The notes below the pieces were generated by a model. The model searched no databases and was not told where the DNA came from. It saw only the letters and a list, made by a program, of their open reading frames with translations. Of a stretch of 64,000 nt of DNA, positions 22,419 through 31,061 are shown in pieces. The position numbers and the translations under genes are program-made. The stretch's first letter is position 1. Each line of letters starts with the position of its first letter. The stretch lies in the NCBI GenBank assembly GCA_035433705.1, contig DAORVK010000002.1, forward strand, positions 52,353 through 116,352, written 5' to 3'. The stretch comes from CADEFQ01 sp035433705. GTDB lineage: Bacteria; Pseudomonadota; Gammaproteobacteria; Steroidobacterales; Steroidobacteraceae.

Positions 22419-23838
22419 CGCCGCCTCCCACGCTGATCAGCGCGAGTTCGATGCCGGGTTCGCCGATGCGCACCCGAGCGCCCGCGTGCAGTCGCGCACG
22501 GCCGGCGACGCGCTCTTCGTTGACCCAGGTACCGTAGCGGCTGTGATCGACCAGCACGACGCCGTCGCCGCTGCGCAGGATCGTGCAGTGTCGGCGCGAG
22601 ACGCCCGCAGCGCCTGCCGACACCGTGATGTCCGAACCGTTGCCTTCTCGCCCAACCGTGAGTCCGCGGGAAGTCAGCGGCAGTGCGCGACCCGCATGCA
22701 GCACGTGCGTCGGGTCGATATCCTCTCCCGGACGCTCACCGAGCTGTGCGCGCTGCGGCGCCTCCTCCTGTGGCAACGTGGCCGTCGCCGCGAGCCGCCG
22801 CACGAGACGTACTGGCGCATTCGCGACGGCGCCGATCGGCATCTGCGACGCCACTGCAGCCGCCCAGCCTTCCGGCACCACGACGAGTTCACAATCAGAC
22901 AGCGTCTCGAGCCGCTCGCGCAAGCCCGCGAGCGCGAGCAGCGCGGCGGGCACGATGACGGCGACCGGCGCACCGGCACGTCGCAGCTCGTGCAGGCAGC
23001 GTTCCAGTTCTCGATAGCGCACCGCCGCCGCCGCGGCGAGCTGATCGCGCGCAATTTCAACCTCGTGCCGCTCACCTGCCGGGCCATCGAGCACGACCGT
23101 GGCTGAGCCCGTTGCCACCGCCTGTGCGGCAAGCTGCGGCAACGCGCCGAACAGCCTTTGTTCGACCGCGGCATCGTGCAACGGATCGAAGCGTGTGCGC
23201 AGCACCATCGCCGCGCTTACCACGTCGAGCCAGGACTGGTAGATATCGAGCAGGCCGCCGCTGCGGCTCACGATCGAGCGCCGGCGGCGCACGATGGCCC
23301 CGCATTCAAGCGCCGTCGCCGCAACATGAAAGAGGCCGATCTCGAGCACGATCGCGGGCTTCACAAGACCGAGCGGCGCCGCAGTCGCCACTGCCGCATC
23401 CACGAAACCGTGCACCGTCAACGAAGCGGCCTGCGCCACGGCCAGCACGTCCGACAGCGCGCGCGGCGAAAAAGTGGCACCGACGGCAACCCACGCAGCT
23501 TGCGTAACGCTCTGACCCGCCGCCCGGAGTCCGTCGCCCGTTGCCCATTGTCCGTCACCGGTCGCGCGCAGCGCGTCTTCCGCCGTGCGCATACGCTGCC
23601 TCAACTCCGCGGCCGCGATCGGCAGCGCGGCGACACTCGCCGCACCTTCCGTCGCGATATCGCTCCAGTGACGCGCTGAAGCCTCGGCGGGGCGGCTTCG
23701 CAATACCTCGACGGCGGGCGTGCCCAGTTCCTTGCCACCGGTGCGGTACACGATCGCCGGCGCAACGCCGAGCACTCGGCCGTCGACCGCCATGGCAAGG
23801 GCGCGATCGTCGATTGAGAGGCCGAACGCCGCGGACAT
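22396..23838 (-). CDS. Actin/Hsp70-like ATPase-fold protein with C-terminal FHA domain
   Basis: A 480-aa cytoplasmic protein. Residues 1-340 look like a divergent actin/Hsp70-superfamily fold: AFGLSIDDRALAMAVDGR at the N terminus (phosphate-1-like), KPAIVLEIGLFHVAATALE (phosphate-2-like) and LVVVPEGWAAAVAS. The acidic residues of active ATPases are not obvious, so it may bind without hydrolysing. Residues ~383-470 form a clear FHA domain: LTVGREGNGSDITVSAGAAG in pieces, VSRRHCTILR, VLVDHSRYGTWVNEERV. FHA domains bind phosphothreonine, and a Ser/Thr kinase is encoded four genes upstream. It overlaps the first VWA gene by 23 bp. An odd repeat, TGDGQWATGDG, occurs near residue 95. Confidence 0.82.
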   Translation of the reverse strand: MSAAFGLSIDDRALAMAVDGRVLGVAPAIVYRTGGKELGTPAVEVLRSRPAEASARHWSDIATEGAASVAALPIAAAELRQRMRTAEDALRATGDGQWATGDGLRAAGQSVTQAAWVAVGATFSPRALSDVLAVAQAASLTVHGFVDAAVATAAPLGLVKPAIVLEIGLFHVAATALECGAIVRRRRSIVSRSGGLLDIYQSWLDVVSAAMVLRTRFDPLHDAAVEQRLFGALPQLAAQAVATGSATVVLDGPAGERHEVEIARDQLAAAAAVRYRELERCLHELRRAGAPVAVIVPAALLALAGLRERLETLSDCELVVVPEGWAAAVASQMPIGAVANAPVRLVRRLAATATLPQEEAPQRAQLGERPGEDIDPTHVLHAGRALPLTSRGLTVGREGNGSDITVSAGAAGVSRRHCTILRSGDGVVLVDHSRYGTWVNEERVAGRARLHAGARVRIGEPGIELALISVGGGGAQATPD

Positions 23839-23845
23839 TTTGCAA

Positions 23846-24649
23846 TCACCTCGCCTGCATGTTGCGGATGAGGCGCGTGTCGAGCCAGGTCTCGGCGTCG
23901 AGCACGAGCCGCTCCTGCGCGAGCTGCAGCTGGTGCAGCAGGAACATCAGGAAGATCGACAGCAGCAACGCGATCAGCGTCGAATTGAACGCCACGCCGA
24001 GCCCCTCGGTGACGCCCGAGATATCGCCGCCGACCGCCTTGTGCGCCTGCCCCAGGGCGTCGCCGATGCCGCGCACGGTGCCGATGAAGCCGATCGCCGG
24101 AATCGCCCAGGCGATATAGCGCAGCATCGACATCTCGGAATCGAGCCGCTCAGCCTCCGACTGGCACATGCCGTGCGCCACCGTCGATGCGTCCTGCACA
24201 CTGCGCGTGGCGCCAAAGCGGGCGAGCGCTGCGAGCAGCGCGCGCGGCAACAGCATGCGGCGGCGCTCAGGATCGAGAACCTCGAGCTGGCGCGTGTACT
24301 CGCGGGAGTCTTCCGGCAGGATTTTCATGCCTTCGGGCAGCTGGAGCAACCCGCCTTCGAGCGTCTTGCGCTCGCGCGATTGCCGCTTCGCCTTGTAGCC
24401 GATGATCGCGAGCGCCCAGATGAAGAGGATGATCTCGCTTTCCTGTTCGTAGTCCTTCACGAGCACATAGAACGAGCGCTCCGCGATGTAGTTCGGGTCG
24501 CTCAGCATGCCTGCGCGCTGTTCCACGAGGATGGCCTGCGCTTTCGGTCGCACGTCGAGCACGTATAGGGAATGCACGATCACGACCGTGATCGCGAGAG
24601 CGAACAGGCTGAACACGAACTCACTCGGGTAGCGGCGTTGCGCAGGCAT
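23846..24649 (-). CDS. MotA/TolQ/ExbB family proton channel protein
   Basis: A 267-aa inner-membrane protein with TM segments at about 11-31, 72-85, 178-198 and 222-242. The family core is AIPAIGFIGTVRGIGDALGQ, then GLGVAFNSTLIALLLSIF; Thr191 and Thr224 sit where the channel-lining Thr residues of TolQ/ExbB/MotA are found. A cytoplasmic loop of about 90 residues separates TM2 and TM3, as in TolQ/ExbB. No exbD, tolR or motB gene lies nearby. The only single-TM partners with a membrane Asp are the two VWA proteins encoded downstream. I infer that it forms the pentameric stator of a VWA-containing ion-driven motor. Confidence 0.92.
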   Translation of the reverse strand: MPAQRRYPSEFVFSLFALAITVVIVHSLYVLDVRPKAQAILVEQRAGMLSDPNYIAERSFYVLVKDYEQESEIILFIWALAIIGYKAKRQSRERKTLEGGLLQLPEGMKILPEDSREYTRQLEVLDPERRRMLLPRALLAALARFGATRSVQDASTVAHGMCQSEAERLDSEMSMLRYIAWAIPAIGFIGTVRGIGDALGQAHKAVGGDISGVTEGLGVAFNSTLIALLLSIFLMFLLHQLQLAQERLVLDAETWLDTRLIRNMQAR

Positions 24650-24664
24650 GCGTGTCCTTCGAAG

Positions 24665-24892
24665 TCAGATATCCACGGGAAAACTGACGTTGTTGTCGGC
24701 CGACTGGCGCAGATCGGGTGGCAGCTCCTCCTGCTCCTTGACCGGCGGCCCGATCGGGCCCTCCTCATCATCCGGCGGCTCCACCGCTTGCGCGATGGCA
24801 GGCGGAACGATGCGCACAATGACATACGCCGCGATCCACACCGCGAGCGATGCAAGCGTCATGATCCAGATCGAGCGCCAGGTATTCTTCAT
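24665..24892 (-). CDS. Small single-pass membrane protein
   Basis: A 75-aa protein: a basic N-terminal stub (MKNTWRSIW), one TM helix (MTLASLAVWIAAYVIVRIVP), then an acidic Pro-rich tail (EPPDDEEGPIGPPVKEQEEL) ending NNVSFPVDI. There is no membrane Asp of ExbD type. It lies 5 bases after the FGE-like gene and 15 before the TolQ-like gene, so it belongs to the operon; it could be an accessory subunit of the channel. No family is recognised. Confidence 0.8.
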   Translation of the reverse strand: MKNTWRSIWIMTLASLAVWIAAYVIVRIVPPAIAQAVEPPDDEEGPIGPPVKEQEELPPDLRQSADNNVSFPVDI

Positions 24893-24897
24893 GTCTG

Positions 24898-27336
24898 TCA
24901 GGGGTCCGCGTAACGCGCGATGCGAAAGCCGGTCGTCTGGCTCGCGCCGTCGGCGCCGTCACGCCAGGCGAGCCGCAGGTCCGCGACGGTGGCCGTACGC
25001 CAGTTCGAGCCGCGGAGCGTGTGCCGGGTTCCCTGCGCGGGGCCGAACGGATCTGTCTGCGGCGCACCGTCGGGCAGCGAGGCGTAGTAGTCGTACGTCC
25101 ACTCCGACACATTGCCCGACATGTCGTACAGGCCAAAGGGGTTGGCGCCGAACTTCGCGACGGGGGCCACGTTCGGGTAGTCATCCCGGTACGATTCGAG
25201 GAGCGGCGACATCGTGCCTTGCGCCTCCACACCGCCGTAGTTGCCGCTGTTCGCAACGATCGGCAACGCGTCACCCCACTCGTAGCGACGCATCTTCCCG
25301 CTCGCGCTGCCGCGCGCCGCATACTCCCACTCCGCTTCACTTGGCAGGCGATAGCCGTTCGCGATCGGTGTCCGAAGCGCCCACTTGCCGTCCTTCTTTT
25401 CGTAGGCCGGCGGCAGGCCCTCCTCCCCCGACAGCCAGTTGCAGAACGCCACCGCGTCGTCCCAGCTCACCTGCACGACCGGCTGCGCGTCGAGATCGAC
25501 GCTCTTCCTGTTCACATAGCCCGAAGCGTGGTCGGGCTTGAAGCGGCGGAATTGCCCGTTCGTCACTTCGGTGGCGCCGATGTAGAACGCGCGGGTGAGC
25601 GTGACGCGGCGGAGCGTCTCGTTCGGGCGCCGGCCCTGCTCGCGCCGTCCGCTACCCATCTCAAAGATCGCGGGTTTCAGCAGCCGCAGCGCATAGCCGA
25701 TCTTCGTCGTGAGCTGCGTACCCACGGCGAGGGCGTTCGAAGGGCGCCCCGTCTCCGTGAGCCGGTACTCGAGGCTGCGCGCCAGGCCGGGGGCGAGCAC
25801 GACCCTGGCGCCGTACGGCGCAAGCGGCGCCTTGCGCACCTCGACGGTGTGCTCACCTGCAAGCAGCTCGAGCGTCACCGGCGCGCGCCCTCGTGGCGCG
25901 CCATCGATCCAAACCTCGGCATCGGCGGGCTCGCCGCTCACCGCAAGCGCGACGTACACGGGCTCGAGCTTCGCGTCGAGCACCGTGCGCTCGCCCGAGA
26001 CGGCGCCGACACTGCGCGACCATGTGGCAAATCCGGTGCGCGCGACCAGCACGTCGTGCCGCCCGCCCGGCGCCATCGCCATGTCGAGCGGGGTGCGGCC
26101 ACGGTAAACGCCGTCGACCGATACGTCGGCACCCGCTGGAGTCGAGCGTACGACCAGCTTCGCGTCGGGGGCCCCGAGATCGATCGGGCCGATGGTCGTC
26201 GTCTCGCCAGCCTTGACGACCAATGCGCTGTCCCACGGCTTGGCGTCAGCGGCGGTGATTGCGACGCGATGGGCGCCCGCGGGCAGATCGAACTTCAACT
26301 GCAACGGCACGGGCGTGGCGCCATCGATCGACACCTGTGCTCCGGGCGTGCGCACCGTGAGTGCGAGCGCGCCCCAGGAGGGCTTGAGATCAACCTTGAG
26401 ATCCTGCCGCACGCCGCGCCCCTCGACCTCGACTTCGACGATCTCATCCAGGTGGCGATCCGCGCGAAAAGCCAGTGTGTGCCTGCCTGCGGCGACGCGC
26501 ACATCGCCGGGTGCACGGGTTGCACCGGCACCGTCGATGGCGACGCTCGCGGCGACGCCGCCGGTGTCGACGACGAGCACGCCAGGCTCCTTTTCGAGCC
26601 GCAAGCGCACCGGCGCCGTCACAGCACGCACGACCCTCACCGGCTTCTCGAGCGTCACATAGCCCGGTGCGCTCGCCCGCAGTCGATGCTCGCCGGGCAG
26701 CACGAAGAACGTGGCGCCCGAGTGCCACGCAAGCAGCGTGTCGGCCGCGCGCACGCTCGCCGCGGCGGGCTCGAGCACGAGCGACACGCGCTCCATGCTC
26801 GAGAGCAGCACGAGCACCGCGGCCACCATGCCGAGCAGGACGCCGATGGCGACCCGGCGCGTCGTGCGGCCAGGTGGAGGCGCTGGCGCGCGTCCGGGCG
26901 CGACGAGCAGGTCGCGCGGCACGGCGCTGATCTCGACCTCCTCATCGTCGAACGCGCTCTCCCGCTCGCTCGCGGGCGCGAGCGGCGCGATGGTGTCGTT
27001 GCCGGCGAGGTGCAGCACATCGATCACGCAGGGCGCCGTCGCACGCAACACGATCTGGGTCTGCGCGATCGCGATGACATCGCCCGGCCGCAGGTCGCGC
27101 GATTCGCGCAGGCGCTCGCCGTTCAGTCGCGCGGCGACCTCTGCAGCAGGTGTCACGCGCCAGAGTCCGTCGTCGACGTCGAGCGTGAGGGCGGCCACCG
27201 CTCCGACGTCCGGCACGACGAGATCAGAGCCGGGAGCACCCACCGTAAACGGCGCCGCAAGCTCACGCCGACCGAGCGGTTCGTGCACGCTCGCGCGTGC
27301 TGGGTGGATTGGCGACAGATCAGGCTGGGTGGCCAC
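24898..27336 (-). CDS. FHA-like/PEGA membrane protein with formylglycine-enzyme-like (SUMF1) domain
   Basis: An 812-aa protein. The cytoplasmic part has an FHA-like fold (FTVGAPGSDLVVPD ... LRPGDVIAIAQTQIVL), with TM at about 156-178. A periplasmic part of repeated PEGA-type beta modules follows (LVVRSTPAGADVSVDGVYRG, EPADAEVWIDGAPRG), then a SUMF1/FGE-sulfatase domain at ~555-812 (FYIGATEVTNGQFRRF, VVQVSWDDAVAFCNWLS, GYRLPSEAEWEYAARG, GLYDMSGNVSEWTYDYY, GFRIARY). The catalytic Cys pair of true formylglycine-generating enzymes is absent: the region reads TLRGSNWRTATVADLRLAW. It is probably a binding scaffold, as in other kinase-associated FGE-like domains. It lies 12 bases after the kinase gene. 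Confidence 0.9.
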   Translation of the reverse strand: MATQPDLSPIHPARASVHEPLGRRELAAPFTVGAPGSDLVVPDVGAVAALTLDVDDGLWRVTPAAEVAARLNGERLRESRDLRPGDVIAIAQTQIVLRATAPCVIDVLHLAGNDTIAPLAPASERESAFDDEEVEISAVPRDLLVAPGRAPAPPPGRTTRRVAIGVLLGMVAAVLVLLSSMERVSLVLEPAAASVRAADTLLAWHSGATFFVLPGEHRLRASAPGYVTLEKPVRVVRAVTAPVRLRLEKEPGVLVVDTGGVAASVAIDGAGATRAPGDVRVAAGRHTLAFRADRHLDEIVEVEVEGRGVRQDLKVDLKPSWGALALTVRTPGAQVSIDGATPVPLQLKFDLPAGAHRVAITAADAKPWDSALVVKAGETTTIGPIDLGAPDAKLVVRSTPAGADVSVDGVYRGRTPLDMAMAPGGRHDVLVARTGFATWSRSVGAVSGERTVLDAKLEPVYVALAVSGEPADAEVWIDGAPRGRAPVTLELLAGEHTVEVRKAPLAPYGARVVLAPGLARSLEYRLTETGRPSNALAVGTQLTTKIGYALRLLKPAIFEMGSGRREQGRRPNETLRRVTLTRAFYIGATEVTNGQFRRFKPDHASGYVNRKSVDLDAQPVVQVSWDDAVAFCNWLSGEEGLPPAYEKKDGKWALRTPIANGYRLPSEAEWEYAARGSASGKMRRYEWGDALPIVANSGNYGGVEAQGTMSPLLESYRDDYPNVAPVAKFGANPFGLYDMSGNVSEWTYDYYASLPDGAPQTDPFGPAQGTRHTLRGSNWRTATVADLRLAWRDGADGASQTTGFRIARYADP

Positions 27337-27348
27337 GAGTACGGCGCC

Positions 27349-29766
27349 TCAGATCGGCTCGACGCAAGTCACGGAGATCGTCTGCCCGGAAGCGCCGGGC
27401 GCAATCGTGATCTCGCGGCGAACGTCGCGGAAGCCTTCGCGGGTGCCCATTACCGTGTAGCGGCCCGGCTTGAGCTCGATCTCGCGGTGCAGGAAGGTCC
27501 CGAGCGTGCCGACGCGCTGAATCGTGATATCGGTCGCGTTGTCAGACTCGAACGCGACACGGACAGCCTCGTCGTACGCCGGCAGCAGCAACTCGATGCG
27601 CGCGACCTGCGAGCGGATCACCGGGCCCGAAGGAATCAAGGTGCGCGCGGCGTCAAGCAGTTGCTCCGTCTCGGCGCGCACGGCTTGCGTTGCGAGCCGA
27701 TCGGGGCGGTCGATGACAAGCTGCAGGCGGCGCGCAAGCTCCGCGCGTGGCGCGGCGCGCGCTCGACCCGCCTGCGCGAACTGCAGCGACGGGTCGCGAC
27801 CGAGCACTTCGTCGTAGATGGCGAGTGCGTCGGCCCAGCGCTCCGACGCCTCGAGAACCGCCGCACGCTCGCGAGCCACATCGCCGGCGCGCGCCTGTTC
27901 GGCTGCCGCGAGCTGCTCGAGCCCCTCCCGCGGCGCGCTCGCGCCCGGCTGCATTGCACTGGCACGCCCGAAATCACTGCGCGCCCGGCCAAGATCGCCG
28001 GCGCGCAGCGCATTGAACCCGCTGGCGAGCACACGTGCGTACTCGCTCGCGCCGAGGGCGCTGCGCGCCTGCAAGAGTCCGCCACGCGCCGCCTGATTGC
28101 CGCCGTCCGCGGCGAGCGCTTTCTCATAGAGCTCGATCGCTTCAGCGGTGCGTCCAGCCGATACGGCGTTGGCTGCCTCGGCGACGAGCGGCATTGCGAT
28201 CTCGAGTGCCTGCGCGCGCTTCAGGCCGGCAGCCGCGGCGGCGTTGCGTGCATCGATGCGTTGTGCGAGCCCGAAGGCGCTGCGCGCACGTGCCGGTTCG
28301 CCGGCGTCGAGCGCGACAGCACCCAGCCTGAGCTGCTCGGCGAGCGCCGCGGGTGCCTGCGATTCGATTCCGGCGAGTCGCTTGCCGATGGCCCCGAAAT
28401 CCGCAGTCGCCGCCGCGAGATCCCCATTGGCCGCGCGCGCAGCGGCCGCATCCGCCGCCTTCTTCACCGCCGCGAAGTCGGCAGCTCCCCACACGGCCGC
28501 CGCACGCCGCTCGATGGTTGCGAGCCGCTTCGCGATGCCCGCCTGCAGGGCCTCGAGCGCTGCGGCGGGATCCTCTGCCGGGGACTCACTGCCCCCCTTC
28601 GCAGCTGATAGCGCCTCCGGCCCCGGCATCCCCGGCGCCGGCACCTCGGGAGCGAGACGCGGCAACACGAAGAACACGAGGCCGATTGCGGCCGCCGCGA
28701 GTGCGATGCCGAACCACAGGCGCAGGTGACGACGCGGCTCCTGCTGCAAGAGCGGCGGCGGCGCAGGCGCGGGCGTGGGCGCCACGAAAATTTCATCTGC
28801 CGGGCCGGGTAGCTCGATCGCCACCGTGCCTTCGTCACCCGCGACTCCCTCACCTGCCGCGAGGCCCTCGTCGATGATCGGTGCTGTACTTGTCTGCGCC
28901 GGCGGCTCCGGCGCAGCAACGGCCGCTTCCGCGAGAATCGCGGACTCGATCGTCACGGTATCGTGCAGCGATGCATGCAGTTCGTCGATCACCGCACGCA
29001 TCGCCGCGGGTCGCGCGTCGCGATTCTTCGCGAGCATGCGCATCACGAGTGCGACGAGCCGGGGGGGCGCAGGCCGCATGGGCTTCAGTTCCGCGACCGA
29101 CTCCTCGAGCACGCGGCGCGCCTCGAAACGGGGATAAAAGGGCGGATAGCCCGAGAGCAGCTCATAGGCCAGCGTGCCAAGTCCGTAGATATCGTCCGAC
29201 GGCGTGGGCGGCTCGCCGCGCAACGCCTGCGGGCTCGCGCAGAATGGCGAGCCATGGTCGGCGTACGGACTGCCGCCCGCAGTGGACGCGACGCCGAAAT
29301 CCGCGATGAGGGTATGCCCCGCTTCATCGAGCAGCACGTTGCCGGGCTTCAGGTCGCGGTGCACGACACCGCGTCCATGCGCATGCTCGAGTGCCTGCGC
29401 AATCTCGATCAGCGCCGGCACGATGCGCGTGTAGGGCTCGCCGCGGAGCACACCGAGATCGCCGCCCGGCGCGAGCGCCATCGGCAGCACGAGCGTGCCA
29501 TCGCAATTCTGCGGCTCGTAGAGCTTCAGGATGCCCGGATGCCCGAGTTCGTGCGCCACCGCATACTCGTGCTCGAGCACCGCCCAGGCGCCCGACGACT
29601 CCGGATCGCGCTTCAGGATCTTGAGCGCGACATCCTCGCGCCGCACGATGTCACGCGCGCGCCAGACTTCCGAATGCCCGCCGACGCCGATCTTTGCCAT
29701 CAGCGTGAAGCGGCCGCAAAGGCGGTCGCCGCGTGCCAGGTTCGGCATGGGCGGGCACGTACTCAC
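27349..29766 (-). CDS. Transmembrane Ser/Thr protein kinase with PEGA-like C-terminal domain
   Basis: An 805-aa Hanks-type kinase. The domain at ~18-280 has P-loop IGVGGHSEVW, Lys49 (VALKIL), the catalytic loop VVHRDLKPGNVLL, the Mg loop IADFGVAS and a SPQALRGE activation segment, all intact. A Pro-rich juxtamembrane region and TM (about 343-366, GIALAAAAIGLVFFVLP) follow. The extracytoplasmic half is an Ala-rich helical, TPR-like repeat region (~380-700) ending in a PEGA-like beta module (LKPGRYTVMGTREGFRDVR). The GTG start at 29766 overlaps the previous stop by four bases; ATG 29748 is an alternative. The FHA proteins encoded downstream are likely readers of its phosphothreonines. Confidence 0.93.
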   Translation of the reverse strand: MSTCPPMPNLARGDRLCGRFTLMAKIGVGGHSEVWRARDIVRREDVALKILKRDPESSGAWAVLEHEYAVAHELGHPGILKLYEPQNCDGTLVLPMALAPGGDLGVLRGEPYTRIVPALIEIAQALEHAHGRGVVHRDLKPGNVLLDEAGHTLIADFGVASTAGGSPYADHGSPFCASPQALRGEPPTPSDDIYGLGTLAYELLSGYPPFYPRFEARRVLEESVAELKPMRPAPPRLVALVMRMLAKNRDARPAAMRAVIDELHASLHDTVTIESAILAEAAVAAPEPPAQTSTAPIIDEGLAAGEGVAGDEGTVAIELPGPADEIFVAPTPAPAPPPLLQQEPRRHLRLWFGIALAAAAIGLVFFVLPRLAPEVPAPGMPGPEALSAAKGGSESPAEDPAAALEALQAGIAKRLATIERRAAAVWGAADFAAVKKAADAAAARAANGDLAAATADFGAIGKRLAGIESQAPAALAEQLRLGAVALDAGEPARARSAFGLAQRIDARNAAAAAGLKRAQALEIAMPLVAEAANAVSAGRTAEAIELYEKALAADGGNQAARGGLLQARSALGASEYARVLASGFNALRAGDLGRARSDFGRASAMQPGASAPREGLEQLAAAEQARAGDVARERAAVLEASERWADALAIYDEVLGRDPSLQFAQAGRARAAPRAELARRLQLVIDRPDRLATQAVRAETEQLLDAARTLIPSGPVIRSQVARIELLLPAYDEAVRVAFESDNATDITIQRVGTLGTFLHREIELKPGRYTVMGTREGFRDVRREITIAPGASGQTISVTCVEPI

Positions 29767-31061
29767 TCGGTACGGGACACCGACGCCGGTGTCGGGGCGG
29801 AACCGGTTGCGACAGGCCTGGCGGTATCGATGCCGCCCGTCTCCTCGATATGGATCTGCCGCAGCAGCTCACGCCACTCGCGATACTGCTCCTCGACGGT
29901 CCCCGTGAGCTTCAGGGTGCGGCCTTCAACCTCAACGACCTGCGGCGTGACTTCCGCACGGAACGTGTCGGCGAGTTCCTTGAGTGCCTCGGCGTGCACC
30001 TTGGCCTCGGAGTATTTCCTGATGCCCGACATGACACCCGCGACACCACCGACAGCTCCGGCCGTGCGCGCCGCGCTCTGCACGTTGCGGCAAGTGTAGT
30101 CGCCCGACGCGCACTGGTCGGGGACAAGCACACTCGCGAGCACCGCGGCCGCACCGAGCACGGTGCGGGTCCGGGCCGAGGCACGCGCGCGATCTTCCTT
30201 TTCGATCTCCTGCTGGCTCACGCGCCGGAAATTGCCGTAGGAACTCTCCACCTTGTCGGAGAAGTTCGCGTAGTAGCTGTCGACCGTGTCGATCACCGCG
30301 AGATCACGCTCGCGGATGCGCGCGATGCGCGTCATGACCGGATCACCCTCTGCGGGCAGACGCACGACGTTCGTCATCCCCTGCGGGTCGGTCGCGAGGT
30401 ATCCCTTGACGGCCTCCGGCGCAAAATCGTTCGCGAAGCGCAGCCCTGTCACCCGGTGAATGTCGCGCCGGTCGGTCGCGGCAAGTGCCTGGCGCGCCGC
30501 GAGCATGTCGTTCGCGATTTCCGAGTAAACATTCTGGAAGGGATCCCGCACTTGCAGCGCAGCCTCGGTCTTGTAAGAGCCGAGATCGGCCTCACCTGAA
30601 TACTCCTTGTCCTTGATCCAGACCCTGCCCATGGAATCGGCCACGTTGATCCGCAGCACGAGCCGCGCGCCTGTCGAGCTGAGGATCGTGCCATCGACGG
30701 TCACGTCGACGATGGCCTTTTCAGGCACCACGCGCACGGCGCCCCATTGTCCCGACGACTCGAGTGTCGCGCGCAGCAGGCCGGGCATGTAGCCCGCTTC
30801 GGCGCTGCGCACCTCGGGGAAGATGCGCTTCTTCGCCAGCGCCTCCTCGTCATCCTTGATCGACGCCGGAATATTGGTGTCGAAGACGTGCACGCCGACA
30901 TCCAGCAACTCCGCTTCGGGAATCTGCGTCGTCGCCTGGATCGGGTTCACCTTCGGCAGCGGCAGCGTCTCGCTCGTGACGCAGGAGACGAGTGCCACCA
31001 CGAGCGGCGCAAGCAGCGCCGCGCGAAAGAAGGCCTGGTTTGCGCGCATCGACCTGCTCAT
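29763..31061 (-). CDS. Large lipoprotein of the VWA operon
   Basis: A 432-aa predicted lipoprotein: signal peptide with lipobox LVSC (near residue 27), a beta-rich region (VTVDGTILSSTGARLVLRIN, VWIKDKEYSGEADLGSYKTE in pieces), then a helical part with a glycine-zipper-like hydrophobic stretch (TVLGAAAVLASVLVP ... AGAVGGVAGVMSGI) that could associate with or insert in a membrane. The last 60 residues include VTPQVVEVEGRTLKLTGTVE. The family is not recognised. ATGA overlap with the preceding gene and GTGA overlap with the kinase gene tie it to the operon. Its position before the kinase suggests a role in sensing or envelope anchoring (inference). Confidence 0.82.
   Translation of the reverse strand: MSRSMRANQAFFRAALLAPLVVALVSCVTSETLPLPKVNPIQATTQIPEAELLDVGVHVFDTNIPASIKDDEEALAKKRIFPEVRSAEAGYMPGLLRATLESSGQWGAVRVVPEKAIVDVTVDGTILSSTGARLVLRINVADSMGRVWIKDKEYSGEADLGSYKTEAALQVRDPFQNVYSEIANDMLAARQALAATDRRDIHRVTGLRFANDFAPEAVKGYLATDPQGMTNVVRLPAEGDPVMTRIARIRERDLAVIDTVDSYYANFSDKVESSYGNFRRVSQQEIEKEDRARASARTRTVLGAAAVLASVLVPDQCASGDYTCRNVQSAARTAGAVGGVAGVMSGIRKYSEAKVHAEALKELADTFRAEVTPQVVEVEGRTLKLTGTVEEQYREWRELLRQIHIEETGGIDTARPVATGSAPTPASVSRTE

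Noticed and set aside
23505..23575. Repetitive GATGGxCAATGGGCxACGGGCGA-like stretch in the actin/Hsp70-like gene
   Set aside because: It is in frame and short (TGDGQWATGDG). It might be a small repeat element, but no second copy is visible in the window.
25021..28608. A 1195-codon plus-strand open frame antisense to the FGE-like and kinase genes
   Set aside because: Its sequence is Arg/His/Ala-rich with no recognisable domain, while the minus strand encodes clear SUMF1, PEGA and kinase motifs. It is an artefact of high G+C.
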